A DNA stretch of 64,000 nt from Limnohabitans planktonicus II-D5 (GCF_001270065.2 NZ_LFYT02000001.1:310001-374000), one strand, 5' to 3'. Numbered from the stretch's first letter, positions 47,561-56,921 are shown. Notes: a model not told the origin generated them from the letters alone. Translations and numbers: made by a program.

Positions 47561-48135
47561 TTCACCCGCGCCCGGATTTCAGGCAGGGCCTTTTGCATGT
47601 AATAAACCATGGACCAGATGGTCAGCACAGCGGCAATCAAAATCAGCACGGCACCCCAGGTGCGGGTGTCGATCACGCCAAACAGCATGCCGTCATAAAG
47701 CAAAAAAGGAATCGCCACCATCTGCACCGTGGTCTTGAGCTTGCCCACCATGTGCACCGCCACGCTCTTGCCCGCGCCAATCTGGGCCATCCACTCACGC
47801 AGCGAAGAAATGGCGATCTCGCGGCCAATGATGACCAGCGCAATCAGCACATGCACCCGATTCATGTGCACCAGGATCAGCAGCGCCGCACACACCAAAA
47901 ACTTGTCGGCCACCGGGTCAAGGAAGGCACCAAAAGCAGAGGTCTGGTTGAGCTTGCGGGCCAGAAAACCATCGAGCCAGTCGGTGATGGCAAACAGCAC
48001 AAACATGACCGTGGCGATCAGGTTTTGCATCTCCACCGTCAGGCTCTGCAGGTAATACACGCCAACGATCAAAGGGATCGCGACAATGCGCGTCCAGGTC
48101 ATGAGGGTGGGGATTGTGAAAAACATGGTCTTCAT
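47557..48135 (-). CDS. pgsA: CDP-diacylglycerol-glycerol-3-phosphate 3-phosphatidyltransferase
   Basis: 192 residues. The CDP-alcohol phosphatidyltransferase motif is intact: DWLDGFLARKLNQTSAFG then AFLDPVADK, i.e. D-G-x2-A-R-x8-G-x3-D-x3-D. Four to five membrane spans. It makes phosphatidylglycerol phosphate in the inner membrane. It follows uvrC on the same strand, 45 bp away, a widely conserved pair. Confidence 0.95.
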   Translation of the reverse strand: MKTMFFTIPTLMTWTRIVAIPLIVGVYYLQSLTVEMQNLIATVMFVLFAITDWLDGFLARKLNQTSAFGAFLDPVADKFLVCAALLILVHMNRVHVLIALVIIGREIAISSLREWMAQIGAGKSVAVHMVGKLKTTVQMVAIPFLLYDGMLFGVIDTRTWGAVLILIAAVLTIWSMVYYMQKALPEIRARVK

Positions 48136-48180
48136 TGTGGCACGCCAAACGGGGGTTTCATGGGCAACGGGGCCAGAAGC

Positions 48181-50112
48181 TCAATGCAATGCGTTGTAAA
48201 TGGTCTCGGCCAACTCGTGAGAAATACCGTCCACCCCGGCCAAATCTTCCACGCTGGCCGCCTCGACCCCACGCACCCCACCAAAGCGCTGCAACAGGCG
48301 GGCCCGTTTGCGCGGCCCGATGCCCGGAATTTCCTCAATCTTGCTGCCGCCCACCCGGACCTTGGCCCGCTGCGCCCGCATGCCGGTGATGGCAAAGCGG
48401 TGTGCCTCGTCACGAATTTGCGCCACCAGCATCAGCGCCGCCGAATCCTTGCCCAGATAGACCTTGTCGCGGCCATCGGCAAACACCAACTCTTCCAAGC
48501 CCACCTTGCGGCCCTCGCCTTTTTCCACGCCCACGATGTGCGACAAGTCCAGGCCCAGCAGGGTGAACACCTCACGGGCCATGGACACTTGGCCCTTGCC
48601 GCCGTCGATCAGCACCAGATCGGGCAAGCGGGCCGTCCCCTCAGCTGAACGCATGGCCTCAGCCAGCTTGCCATAGCGGCGCATCAGCACCTGACGCATG
48701 GCCGCGTAATCGTCACCGGGCGTGATGCCCTCGATGTTGTAACGGCGGTATTCGCTGCTTTGCATCTTGTGCTGGCGAAACACCACGCAAGACGCTTGCG
48801 TGTTCTCGCCCGCTGTGTGCGAGATGTCAAAACACTCAATGTGCAGCGCATCCAAATCATCCGGAGCCAAGTCCAGCGCATCGGCCAGCGCTCGGGTGCG
48901 GGCCTGCTGCGAGCCCTCTTCGGCCAGCAATCGGGCCAGCTGGATGTCGGCATTTTTTTCGCTCATTTCCAGCCACACCCGGCGCTGCTCGCGCGGGTTG
49001 TGCACCGCCGACACCTTGTAACCCGCCTGCTGCGACAAGGCATTGACCAAGGCCTTGTCCACCCCCACGCTGGTGATCAAGGCCGCAGGCACCGGAATGC
49101 CGATGTAATGCTGGGCCAAAAAAGCTTCCAGCACCTGCACCTCGACCGGACGGGCGACTTGATCCTCCTCTTCCACCAACTGCAAAGCGTGGGCATCTTC
49201 CACATGCGCCGGAAAATAGGCCCGGTCACCCAGATGCCGCCCCCCACGCACCATGGCCAGGTTCACGCAGGCACGACCGCCTTGCACGCGCACCGCCAGA
49301 ATGTCCACATCGGTGTCAGTGCCCGTGTCCACCGACTGCTGGTGCAAGACCTTGGACAGCGCAGACATCTGGTTGCGCACCTCGGCGGCCAGCTCAAACT
49401 CCAGCCGCTCGGCGTGCGCCATCATGCGCGACTCCATCTCTTGCAGCAGCGCCTGCGTCTCACCCTTTAAAAACCGCTCGGCGTGCTTCACATCATCGGC
49501 ATAAGCCTCGGGGCTGATCAGGTTCACACAAGGCCCCGAGCAACGCTTGATCTGATACAACAGGCACGGTCGGGTCCGGTTGGCAAACACCGTCTCTTCA
49601 CAGGTGCGCAGGCGAAACACCTTTTGCAAAAGCTGAATCGACTCCTTGACCGCCCAGGCACTGGGAAACGGACCAAAGTAGCGGTGTTTTTTCTCGACCG
49701 AGCCCCTGTAATAGGCCACTCGGGGGAAGGTTTGAGCCTCGGGTGCACCATCCAGCGCCTTCAGGTACAGCGTGCCGTTACCCGTCAACTTCAAATACGG
49801 ATAAGTCTTGTCGTCCCGAAACAGGATGTTGAACCGTGGGTTCAGCGTCTTGATCAGGTTGTTTTCCAGCAGCAGCGCCTCTGCCTCCGAGCGCACCACT
49901 GTGGTCTCCATGCGGGCGATCTTGCTGACCATGTGGCCAATGCGCGTGCCGCCATGGTCCTTCTGAAAATAGCTGGACACCCGCTTCTTGAGCTGCTTGG
50001 CCTTGCCCACATACAGCACATGGCCCTGCGCATCAAAGTAGCGGTAAACCCCCGGCAAAGCCGGGAGCGCGGCCACCTGGGCCAGCAAGGATTCGTCGTG
50101 TGCCGCTGTCAT
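48181..50112 (-). CDS. uvrC: UvrABC system protein C
   Basis: 643 residues from ATG 50112 ([10 protein letters not shown]); an upstream in-frame ATG would add 28 unrelated residues. GIY-YIG nuclease ([22 protein letters not shown]) at the N-terminus, a UVR region near 200-240, the RNase H-like nuclease with [20 protein letters not shown] and [13 protein letters not shown], and tandem helix-hairpin-helix motifs at the end ([20 protein letters not shown]). It makes both incisions in nucleotide excision repair. Confidence 0.95.
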   Translation of the reverse strand: MTAAHDESLLAQVAALPALPGVYRYFDAQGHVLYVGKAKQLKKRVSSYFQKDHGGTRIGHMVSKIARMETTVVRSEAEALLLENNLIKTLNPRFNILFRDDKTYPYLKLTGNGTLYLKALDGAPEAQTFPRVAYYRGSVEKKHRYFGPFPSAWAVKESIQLLQKVFRLRTCEETVFANRTRPCLLYQIKRCSGPCVNLISPEAYADDVKHAERFLKGETQALLQEMESRMMAHAERLEFELAAEVRNQMSALSKVLHQQSVDTGTDTDVDILAVRVQGGRACVNLAMVRGGRHLGDRAYFPAHVEDAHALQLVEEEDQVARPVEVQVLEAFLAQHYIGIPVPAALITSVGVDKALVNALSQQAGYKVSAVHNPREQRRVWLEMSEKNADIQLARLLAEEGSQQARTRALADALDLAPDDLDALHIECFDISHTAGENTQASCVVFRQHKMQSSEYRRYNIEGITPGDDYAAMRQVLMRRYGKLAEAMRSAEGTARLPDLVLIDGGKGQVSMAREVFTLLGLDLSHIVGVEKGEGRKVGLEELVFADGRDKVYLGKDSAALMLVAQIRDEAHRFAITGMRAQRAKVRVGGSKIEEIPGIGPRKRARLLQRFGGVRGVEAASVEDLAGVDGISHELAETIYNALH

Positions 50113-50273
50113 GGCGCGTATTGTCGCGGCAAAACAAAGCCCCTGAAGTGCAGCAATGCGCCACACACATTCGGCTGCAAAGGCGACAACCCACAAGAAA
50201 CCACGCCGTGCCCGTTGTAGGAGCGCACCCCTGCGCGCGAAAACCTACACCCGGGCAGCGACAATCCCCCACC

Positions 50274-51365
50274 ATGAACACGCGCCGACCCCAGAACCTT
50301 TGGGACATTTTTTGCACCGTCATCGACAACCACGGCGATCTGGGCGTGTGCTGGCGCCTGACGCGTCAGCTGCTGGCCCAAGGCCAATCGGTGCGCCTTT
50401 GGGTGGACGACGCCTCGGCCCTCGCCTGGATGGCCCCTGACGCCCACGCCCTGCCCCACTTGCAAGTACTGCCCTGGGCAGCAGCCAGCCAAAGCGATGT
50501 GTTGACAAACTTGGCTCCGGCCGATGTCTGGATAGAAGCCTTTGGCTGCACCCTACCCGAAGCCTTTGTGGCCCATTTTGTAGCGCATGCCTTGGCCACA
50601 AGCACGCAGCAACCCGTCTGGATCAACCTCGAATACCTGAGCGCCGAAGACTGGGTGCCCCGCATGCACCAGCTGCCTTCGCCCGTGATGAGCGGCCCTG
50701 CCAAGGGCTGGACCAAGACCTTCTTTTACCCCGGCTTCACGCCGGACACCGGCGGCCTGCTGCGCGAAACCGACTTGCTGGCTCGGCAAGATCACTTTGA
50801 CCGGGCTGCCTGGCGCAAACAACACTGCCCCAACCTGGCCCCGGACGGCCTGCTGATCAGCCTGTTTTGCTACGAGCCCGCCGCCCTGCCCCAACTGCTG
50901 GCCCAAGGGGTGGGCACACCCCACCACCTGCTCGTCACCCCGGGCCGCCCACTGGCTGCGGTGCAGCAAGCAGTGGCCGGAATTGCCGTGCAACCCAACT
51001 GGAGCGCCCTGCCCTACACCGACCAAAACGGCTTTGACGAAATGCTCTGGGCCTGCGACTTGAATTTTGTGCGCGGCGAAGACTCGCTGGTGCGGGCGCT
51101 ATGGGCAGGCCTGCCCTTCATCTGGCACATCTACCCACAAGACGACAACGCGCACCACGACAAGCTGGAGGCGTTTTTGGATTGGATGCAAGCGCCGCAG
51201 AGCCTGCGGCAGGCGCATCGGGTTTGGAATGGGATAGAAGCGGGTGAATGGCCTGCGCTTGATGCCGAAACACTGCAGATTTGGAGCCAGAACACCAAAA
51301 CCAAGCGTCATCAACTTTTAGGGCAAACTGATTTGGTCACGCAACTGATCCATTTCGTGGGTTGA
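50274..51365 (+). CDS. earP: EF-P arginine rhamnosyltransferase
   Basis: 363 residues from ATG 50274. Family signatures: DIFCTVIDNHGDLGVCWRL at the start, WINLEYLSAEDWV, FFYPGFTPDTGGLLRE, SLFCYEP and the C-terminal NFVRGEDSLVRALWAGLPFIWHIYPQ. EarP transfers rhamnose from dTDP-rhamnose to Arg32 of EF-P. The partner efp is normally adjacent; here it lies 5 kb downstream, and its residue 32 is Arg as required. Confidence 0.95.
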   Translation: MNTRRPQNLWDIFCTVIDNHGDLGVCWRLTRQLLAQGQSVRLWVDDASALAWMAPDAHALPHLQVLPWAAASQSDVLTNLAPADVWIEAFGCTLPEAFVAHFVAHALATSTQQPVWINLEYLSAEDWVPRMHQLPSPVMSGPAKGWTKTFFYPGFTPDTGGLLRETDLLARQDHFDRAAWRKQHCPNLAPDGLLISLFCYEPAALPQLLAQGVGTPHHLLVTPGRPLAAVQQAVAGIAVQPNWSALPYTDQNGFDEMLWACDLNFVRGEDSLVRALWAGLPFIWHIYPQDDNAHHDKLEAFLDWMQAPQSLRQAHRVWNGIEAGEWPALDAETLQIWSQNTKTKRHQLLGQTDLVTQLIHFVG

Positions 51366-51385
51366 AAAATAACAAGGGACGCACC

Positions 51386-51991
51386 ATGGTCTTTGGCAAC
51401 AAACTGGATATCAGCAGCCAGGTAGAACTCCACCGGGTGGAAGAAAAGCTCAGTAAACAAAAAGCCAAACAGCTGTTTGAAAGCGGCGACATCGACAAAG
51501 TGGAAATGGGCACCTTTGCGGGCCTTGCCAACATCCATGCTTATTTGTTTGACGAGGTGTATCCCTCTGCCGGCCAAGTGCGCGACGTGAACTTGGCCAA
51601 GGGCAACTTCAGGTTTGCACCCGTCATGTATTTGCAACCATCGCTGGCACACATCAGCGCCATGCCTCAGCAAAGCTTCGAACAAATCGTCGAGAAGTAC
51701 GTCGAAATGAACGTGGCCCACCCGTTTCGGGAAGGCAACGGGCGTGCCACCCGCATTTGGCTCGACCTGATGCTGAAAAAAGAAATCCGACAAGTCATTG
51801 ACTGGAACTTGGTGGACAAAGCCGAGTATTTGTCGGCCATGGAGCGCAGCGTGGTCAAAGACCTGGAAATCAAACACCTGCTCAAGGGTGCATTGACCGA
51901 CCAAATCCACGACCGCGCGCTGTACATGAAAGGCATCGATGTGAGCTATTACTACGAAGGCTACAGCGAGTACAAGGTTGAGGACTTGTGA
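51386..51991 (+). CDS. Class III Fic-domain AMP transferase
   Basis: 201 residues from ATG 51386, with AAGGGA upstream. The Fic core motif is intact: HPFREGNGRATR (catalytic His, Mg-binding Glu, Asn and Arg). The C-terminal DVSYYYEGYSEY supplies the S-x-x-x-E-G inhibitory motif of class III Fic proteins, in which the Glu obstructs ATP binding. Neisseria meningitidis NmFic is closely similar in layout and modifies DNA gyrase. The target here is inferred only. It is followed 28 bp later by a small gene of unknown function and sits between earP and efp. Confidence 0.92.
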   Translation: MVFGNKLDISSQVELHRVEEKLSKQKAKQLFESGDIDKVEMGTFAGLANIHAYLFDEVYPSAGQVRDVNLAKGNFRFAPVMYLQPSLAHISAMPQQSFEQIVEKYVEMNVAHPFREGNGRATRIWLDLMLKKEIRQVIDWNLVDKAEYLSAMERSVVKDLEIKHLLKGALTDQIHDRALYMKGIDVSYYYEGYSEYKVEDL

Positions 51992-52019
51992 GCCAAGTCA
52001 ATGGCAAGGAAATGGCTCA

Positions 52020-52397
52020 ATGAACCCTCAAGACCCACCCCATGCGTCTCCTCTGGACCCCGGCACGTATGTTGACTTGCTGAATGCGCTATCGACGGCC
52101 ATATCCCCTTTGCAGATGCTGCACCAAAAGGCCATTGAAGCACTGAAGCCCTCCGTGCAAGACATGGTGCGCAGTGGCAGCAGGGATGTGCAACGAATCG
52201 AACACACGCTCGATCAACTGCTGAACCATGCGTGCACACCCGAGGGCCTGACCCTCTTCAAAACCCTCTGCCGCCACTACTGGGCAATCGACCAGGAGGC
52301 GACTGCAAGCTATGTTCAAGCCTACCGCGAGATGTGGGCGGTCGATGAACAGAACGAAAGCGAAGCGGTGCACATTCCACACCCTCCCGCCACTTGA
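52020..52397 (+). CDS. Hypothetical protein downstream of Fic
   Basis: 125 residues from ATG 52020, supported by AAGGAA eight bases upstream. Predicted mostly helical and acidic, with a Pro-rich start (NPQDPPHASPLDPG) and end. No motif or membrane segment is recognised. The short spacing after the Fic gene suggests cotranscription. It could be a partner, but class III Fic proteins are self-inhibited and need no separate antitoxin, so no function is proposed. The 225-bp gap after it contains the outer attC-like site. Confidence 0.6.
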   Translation: MNPQDPPHASPLDPGTYVDLLNALSTAISPLQMLHQKAIEALKPSVQDMVRSGSRDVQRIEHTLDQLLNHACTPEGLTLFKTLCRHYWAIDQEATASYVQAYREMWAVDEQNESEAVHIPHPPAT

Positions 52398-52573
52398 AGA
52401 CATGGCGTGCAAAGGTTTGGACCAGCGCCGGGGAATGACCGCTTGCAGTACCGCTGTGCGCACCGTTGGCATCAAGATATCAACATCGATAGTCCGCGTG
52501 AATGCTCAACCGCGCAGGCAAGACAAAAAAGATTTTTTCTGTAGGGCTTGAACCACCACCCAAAACCGGGCTC

Positions 52574-52628
52574 CTACAACAAAAGGATCAGGTCACGGCT
52601 TCGCGCGACCTATCCTCACTCGTTAGGC
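52574..52628 (-). repeat. attC-like site after cassette 3
   Basis: On the minus strand GCCTAAC (52628-52622), overlapping the stop codon of the cassette gene, is followed by AGGTCGCG-CGAAGC-CGTGACCT as the paired inner arms. A poor outer match, GTTGTAG (52580-52574), closes it. It has the attC layout, but the last core box is degenerate, as may be expected at the chromosome junction. Confidence 0.55.
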
Positions 52629-53654
52629 GGCGTTCTTCGGCGCGGCAGCATCTTTTTGATTGAGCTGTTTCAAAGCGAAATTGCCACGCTCTGCAACGGA
52701 TGGGTTCGGATCTGAAGCCGTTCGATGCGCGAGCACAAACGCGTTGTCGCCAATAGAAGCGAGCTCGCGGATAAGAAATTCAGCCGCGACCCTACGAACC
52801 ATGGGAGACCTATCTTCCATGGCAGCGCAAAGCGTCGCCATGAACGGCTGATTCGCAGGAAGGTCCCGGGACTCTAGGATGGGTTCGAGTTTCCCTTTGC
52901 AATACGCCACATCTGTCCATTTCCACTTGCGACCGACGACCCAAGAGCTCCGCCCAACGAACATCCATCGGAAGGCTCGTGCGCGAACAGTTGGCTGGAC
53001 TGCGCCTTGGGCGAACTCCCCGATCCAAGAGTCGAAGGAGGTCAAACGAGCGCATTGAGATAGAACGAGTGCTGCTGGGCCCGCTGTCGTGCTCATGATC
53101 TTCGACTTAAGTGCGAGGGAAACAGGCTCCCTTGAGGCTATCGCAACTACAGCCTCTCTATCAGCAGGCTCCATGCGCCCCCAAGTACTCCAGTGTTCAA
53201 GAAGGCTCCAAAGCACATCGGCGACGTCCTGTGGCTCGGAGTTTGAAGCCAGCTCAGGAAGCGTCTCGCGCGCGGCACTCCTTACTTGAGGCACCCAGTC
53301 GTTCAAGCGTCTGAGTCCTAATGCGAGCAGGAACGCGCTGGGCGCGTCGGCAGAATTGACTCGCAGTGCCGCCTCTCTCTTGCGCCCATCGTGGCTGCAG
53401 AGGTCGAGCCATGAGGTGAACCGGCGCGGGCGCATCCAAAACTTCCACGAGGTTTCGGTGGCACCGCGTTCAGAAGCCCACAACTCGTCTCGTATCGAGC
53501 GCTCCCAGGCGTCCATCTTCTTCAATGGCACCAACTTGGTCTCGGAGTTGACGTGCGCCATCAACCCCGCAACTTCGCTAGCGGTCACACCAGCCGACAG
53601 AAGATTTCGGATTGCTGCAGCGAGAGCTGGATAATCGTCGAGGACTTTTTGCAT
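52623..53654 (-). CDS. Cassette gene 3: hypothetical helical-repeat protein
   Basis: 343 residues. Repeated amphipathic helix pairs with DWVPQVRSAARETLPEL and DRSPMVRRVAAEFLIREL resemble HEAT-type repeats. No catalytic motif is recognised. It has no promoter of its own visible, and its stop overlaps an attC-type core box while its start lies 12 bp after another (GTTAGGT), the expected layout of an integron gene cassette. Function unknown. Confidence 0.7.
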   Translation of the reverse strand: MQKVLDDYPALAAAIRNLLSAGVTASEVAGLMAHVNSETKLVPLKKMDAWERSIRDELWASERGATETSWKFWMRPRRFTSWLDLCSHDGRKREAALRVNSADAPSAFLLALGLRRLNDWVPQVRSAARETLPELASNSEPQDVADVLWSLLEHWSTWGRMEPADREAVVAIASREPVSLALKSKIMSTTAGPAALVLSQCARLTSFDSWIGEFAQGAVQPTVRARAFRWMFVGRSSWVVGRKWKWTDVAYCKGKLEPILESRDLPANQPFMATLCAAMEDRSPMVRRVAAEFLIRELASIGDNAFVLAHRTASDPNPSVAERGNFALKQLNQKDAAAPKNAA

Positions 53655-53666
53655 CGGTATTGCGCC

Positions 53667-53750
53667 ACCTAACGGGAAGCCCTTGTAGTTTGAGGTAACC
53701 GGCGCTGCGCGGCTTTATGGCGCAGCGTCCGGTTGACCGCAGGCTTCCAT
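53667..53750 (-). repeat. attC-like site between cassettes 2 and 3
   Basis: On the minus strand, nested arms GGAAGCC...GGGCTTCC and ACCGG-CGCTGCGC paired with GCGCAGCG-CCGGT form one long imperfect hairpin ending in GTTAGGT (53673-53667). The end of the cassette 2 gene lies inside it. The R'' core box is not clear, so the outer limit is approximate. Confidence 0.65.
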
Positions 53751-54431
53751 TCTGGAACTCAGGCTGTCAGGGACTGCGTAGAGTCGTGACTTCTCGACAG
53801 TACCTGGAAAGCCTAGCTTCTCCTTCAGATAAAACTTGTAAGCCTTCACAGTCTCTTCTGGCGCACGTGGGTCGATCCATATGCTTGTAAGCAACTTGAA
53901 CGGGTCAATATCAATCGATATTCCATTTTTAGGGTCACCTTTCAGCGAATGCTCATCAAAGATTACCACTCTTGCTTCACGCTCATGGTCAAATGCTCTG
54001 CGCTTGAGGAACAACGGCTCGATGGCGGCTTCTACGGAGAACTCTGCGCGAAGTTGACTTCTTGCCTCTTCAAGGCGACTCTCGATCTCCTCTTGGTTCA
54101 GATACTCAACATTGAGCGTCGCGTAGCTGAAAGGACGAGTCCTTCGGGCGGCGGCGAGGCACTGCTGAAGACGTTGTCGCGTAGTTGCAATCCGTACTCC
54201 AAGACCGTGTGGCGAGTAAATGCGCCACATTGCGTCTGAAACCGCCTTTCGACACCAGCACTGCGCAAAAATTGCCTTAGCTGCGTCATGTTTCAGTACG
54301 CGTTCGTATGGATCATCCCAGGTTGACGGGTGTGCGAAGTAGAGCTGGCGGCTAGTGATGATTTCAGCGGCTCTGTCAAAGCTGAGTATCCGATAGAGGT
54401 TCGCCGGAGCGGTAAGTTGCGACAAGTTCAT
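53715..54431 (-). CDS. Cassette gene 2: DUF2971-like protein
   Basis: 238 residues. LYRILSFDRAAEIITSRQ then LYFAHPSTWDDPYE at the N-terminus and WRIYSPHGLGVRIATT in the middle resemble the DUF2971 family, which is frequent in gene cassettes and defence-rich regions. Function is unknown. Its start is 13 bp after GTTAGGC of the preceding attC and its stop lies within the next one. Confidence 0.7.
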   Translation of the reverse strand: MNLSQLTAPANLYRILSFDRAAEIITSRQLYFAHPSTWDDPYERVLKHDAAKAIFAQCWCRKAVSDAMWRIYSPHGLGVRIATTRQRLQQCLAAARRTRPFSYATLNVEYLNQEEIESRLEEARSQLRAEFSVEAAIEPLFLKRRAFDHEREARVVIFDEHSLKGDPKNGISIDIDPFKLLTSIWIDPRAPEETVKAYKFYLKEKLGFPGTVEKSRLYAVPDSLSSRMEACGQPDAAP

Positions 54432-54443
54432 GTTGTTTGGGAA

Positions 54444-54501
54444 GCCTAACGTTTGAGGTCAGCGGGAGCCGTAGGCGAACCGCTGGAACGAGGGGTTGAG
54501 C
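54444..54501 (-). repeat. attC site between cassettes 1 and 2
   Basis: A 58-bp site on the minus strand with all parts: R'' GCTCAAC (54501-54495), L'' CCAGCGG, a short central loop, L' CCGCTGACC, and R' GTTAGGC (54450-54444). The inner arms CAGCGG/CCGCTG pair. It lies directly after the stop of cassette gene 1 and 13 bp before the start of cassette gene 2. Confidence 0.82.
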
Positions 54502-54502
54502 A

Positions 54503-54994
54503 TCATGGGGTGAGCTTCTCTGACAATTTTGTGAGCACCGCATAAGGATGCTCGCTAAGACCTGTCACTTGTGACCAGTTAGCCATAAACGCCAAGTACT
54601 TCTTGATCTCTGGGTCTCGCATCACCCTAAGCACGTAGTACTGAACTGGCTGAATGTCGGCTGTGGAGAGGAGGCCAGCCTGCCAGGTAAGGGCTAAGTT
54701 TGCGAAGTGTCTCAGTAGTTTGTCGATTTCCCGTTCCTGGGGTGACTTGTGGAAGCCTTCGTCGTACTGGAACTCGGAGTATTCGATTGCGTAGAAAGCC
54801 TTTTGAATTTCTTCGTCTTCGGCGAACCCTTTCAGGCAGCCAGCTACGAGGGCTGCCCGGGCCTGCGCGTTTGTTTTGCGTGACTGCTGCACGTTGAGCA
54901 ACAACCCGAACGCTGCGAATAGAGCCCCAAGGGCGGGAACGATCGCAAGCGCGACCTGCGCCCAGAGAGGAAGAACTTGAAGTACTGGTTGCAT
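54503..54994 (-). CDS. Cassette gene 1: small membrane-anchored hypothetical protein
   Basis: 163 residues from ATG 54994 (MQPVLQVLPL). An alternative in-frame ATG at 55045 would cross the proposed cassette edge. One hydrophobic helix (about 10-33) is followed by a soluble, charged helical region with QQSRKTNAQARAALVAGCLKGF (split in two helices). It resembles DUF4760-type one-span proteins, but I am not sure. The cassette would begin at TTGGGC (55012-55007), the part of an attC core that travels with a cassette. Confidence 0.65.
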   Translation of the reverse strand: MQPVLQVLPLWAQVALAIVPALGALFAAFGLLLNVQQSRKTNAQARAALVAGCLKGFAEDEEIQKAFYAIEYSEFQYDEGFHKSPQEREIDKLLRHFANLALTWQAGLLSTADIQPVQYYVLRVMRDPEIKKYLAFMANWSQVTGLSEHPYAVLTKLSEKLTP

Positions 54995-55012
54995 AGTGTT
55001 TATGACGCCCAA

Positions 55013-55344
55013 AGTGATGTAGAGGGCAAAACCCGGTTGATACATCCGTGCCGAGCCGATACATCTTTTTTATAAATAAGCTGAAAATCGCGTTGAAAAA
55101 GGCCTTCGGCCCCAATGCCAGAATTTTTGTATTGATACAAATTCACCATGAAACCCGGCACTCCTTGTTGGTCATCCGCTGAGCTTCGTCAGTCGGCGCG
55201 AAGCCAAACTATAACCTTAATGTTTACATTTTTAGATGTCGCGCTTAGCCAATACAAAACAATTGAGGGCTCACTGAACCCCAGAGCCTTCAAGTTGGAT
55301 GTCCGCAAAATTGACCCGATCCGCGTGCCCGATAATCCCTCCCC
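55013..55344. other. Gap without a recognisable gene
   Basis: About 330 bp between the cassette array and the YeeE gene. It holds an inverted repeat TTTGTAT-TG-ATACAAA (55126-55141) and two GATACATC words near 55030-55055 in direct orientation. A 66-codon frame (55148-55348) has no family likeness or ribosome-binding site and is not called. Confidence 0.5.
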
Positions 55345-55818
55345 ATGACCCTCATTAACACCCTCTTCCCCCTGGGCTGGCAGCACTACCTGCTGGGCGG
55401 CCTGACCATTGGCGCTGGCGTGGCGCTGCTGTATTTGTTCAACGGCTGGGTCGGCGGCATGAGTTCCGTCTTTTCCAGCAGTTGGTCGTTCGTGTCCAAG
55501 CGGGCGTTTTTCCAGCAAGCCCGTTTCGTCAATACCCGCAACTGGCGGCTGGTTTACGCCCTAGGCGTGGTGTTGGGGGCGCTGGTTTGGCGATTCACGC
55601 TGGCGGGCGGTGAGGCACAGCACACCAGCGTGCCCGCCTGGCAGCTGCTGGTGGGCGGCTTTTTAGTGGGCTACGGTGCCCGCCTGGGCAATGGCTGCAC
55701 ATCGGGCCACGGCATTTGCGGGCTGGGCTCGTTGCAGCTGCCCTCTCTTTTCGCGGTGCTCACCTTCATGGCCACCGCCTTCATGACCGCCAACCTGATG
55801 GCCTGGAGCCTCGCATGA
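55345..55818 (+). CDS. YeeE/YedE family membrane protein, first half
   Basis: 157 residues, four hydrophobic spans. GYGARLGNGCTSGHGICGLGSL is the conserved motif with cysteines that carry thiosulfate or sulfide in the family. It is coupled by ATGA to the second half, and together they match one full-length YeeE/YedE transporter (sulfur-compound uptake). The ligand is inferred from the family. Confidence 0.87.
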   Translation: MTLINTLFPLGWQHYLLGGLTIGAGVALLYLFNGWVGGMSSVFSSSWSFVSKRAFFQQARFVNTRNWRLVYALGVVLGALVWRFTLAGGEAQHTSVPAWQLLVGGFLVGYGARLGNGCTSGHGICGLGSLQLPSLFAVLTFMATAFMTANLMAWSLA

Positions 55819-56249
55819 ACAATCTGAATCCTCACACACTGTCCCTGCCCAAAGCGTTGTTCACCCTGGCTGCCGGGGCTCTGTTTGGCTTTGGCCTGTC
55901 GCTGGCCACCATGGTGCAGCCCGATGTGGTTTTGAGCTTTTTGCGCTTTCAGGACTGGGGCCTGATGCTGGTCATGGGCGGCGCGACGGGCCTGGCCATG
56001 GTCGCGTACAAAGGATTTCCGCGTTGGCTGCGCCGCCCCTTGCTGGGCGGTCAGTTCCTGACACAACCGGCCAACTGGAACCGCCAAACCGTGATCGGTT
56101 CGGCCATTTTTGGTGTGGGTTGGGGGCTTTCGGGTGTTTGCCCCGGCCCGGCTATTGCAGCTTTGGGCACGGGCAACACCGACATCCTTTGGGCTTTGGG
56201 CGGCATTGTGCTGGGCGCATTGGCGCATGGCCTGACGGCGCGTGATTGA
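55815..56249 (+). CDS. YeeE/YedE family membrane protein, second half
   Basis: 144 residues, four hydrophobic spans. GFGLSLATMVQPDVVLSFL and GWGLSGVCPGPAIAALGTG (conserved Cys) are the second-half motifs. It starts within the stop of the first half. In many Burkholderiales such pairs sit near sulfurtransferase or beta-lactamase-like genes; none is adjacent here. Confidence 0.87.
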   Translation: MNNLNPHTLSLPKALFTLAAGALFGFGLSLATMVQPDVVLSFLRFQDWGLMLVMGGATGLAMVAYKGFPRWLRRPLLGGQFLTQPANWNRQTVIGSAIFGVGWGLSGVCPGPAIAALGTGNTDILWALGGIVLGALAHGLTARD

Positions 56250-56345
56250 TCGCCTGGGCCTCATTTCGCCATCCATCCAAGCCCCACAGGTTAGAATAAT
56301 GGGCTTGGCTTCAAGCCACCCCCTTTCATTTCAGACTCAATTCCT

Positions 56346-56900
56346 ATGAAAACCGCTCAAGAAATCCGCGTCGGCAACGTCATCATGCACGGCAAAGACC
56401 CCATGGTCGTCCTGCGCACCGAATACCAACGCGGTGGCCGCGGTTCTTCCACTGTGCGCATGAAGCTCAAGAGCTTGATCGCCAACTTCGGCACCGAAGT
56501 CGTGTTCCGCGCCGACGACAAGATGGACCAGGTCATTCTGGACAAGAAAGACTGCACCTACTCTTACTTCGCTGACCCCATGTACGTTTGCATGGACACC
56601 GATTTCAACCAATACGAAGTCGAAGCCACCAACATGGGTGACGCCCTGAACTACCTCGAAGACGGCATGGAACTCGAAGTGGTGTTCTACAACGAGAAAG
56701 CCATCTCGGTCGAATTGCCCACCAGCGTGGTGCGCGAAATCACATGGACAGAGCCCGCCGTCAAAGGCGACACCTCCGGCAAAGTGCTCAAGCCAGCCAA
56801 GATCGCCACCGGCATGGAAGTGCCCGTGCCTTTGTTCGTGAGCCAAGGCGACAAGATCGAAATCGACACCCGCACCGGCGAATACCGCAAGCGCGTCTGA
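56346..56900 (+). CDS. efp: Elongation factor P
   Basis: 184 residues, three beta domains. R32 in QRGGRGS is the tip residue modified by EarP-type rhamnosylation, in place of the Lys of the EpmA system. The C-terminal signature [21 protein letters not shown] (positions about 163-184) is complete. EF-P relieves ribosome stalling at polyproline. A hairpin terminator follows. Confidence 0.96.
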   Translation: MKTAQEIRVGNVIMHGKDPMVVLRTEYQRGGRGSSTVRMKLKSLIANFGTEVVFRADDKMDQVILDKKDCTYSYFADPMYVCMDTDFNQYEVEATNMGDALNYLEDGMELEVVFYNEKAISVELPTSVVREITWTEPAVKGDTSGKVLKPAKIATGMEVPVPLFVSQGDKIEIDTRTGEYRKRV

Positions 56901-56921
56901 TCTTTGGATCACCCCCTGATG

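Noticed and set aside
55148..55348. 66-codon frame upstream of the YeeE gene
   Set aside because: No ribosome-binding site, no recognisable motif and it overlaps the next start.
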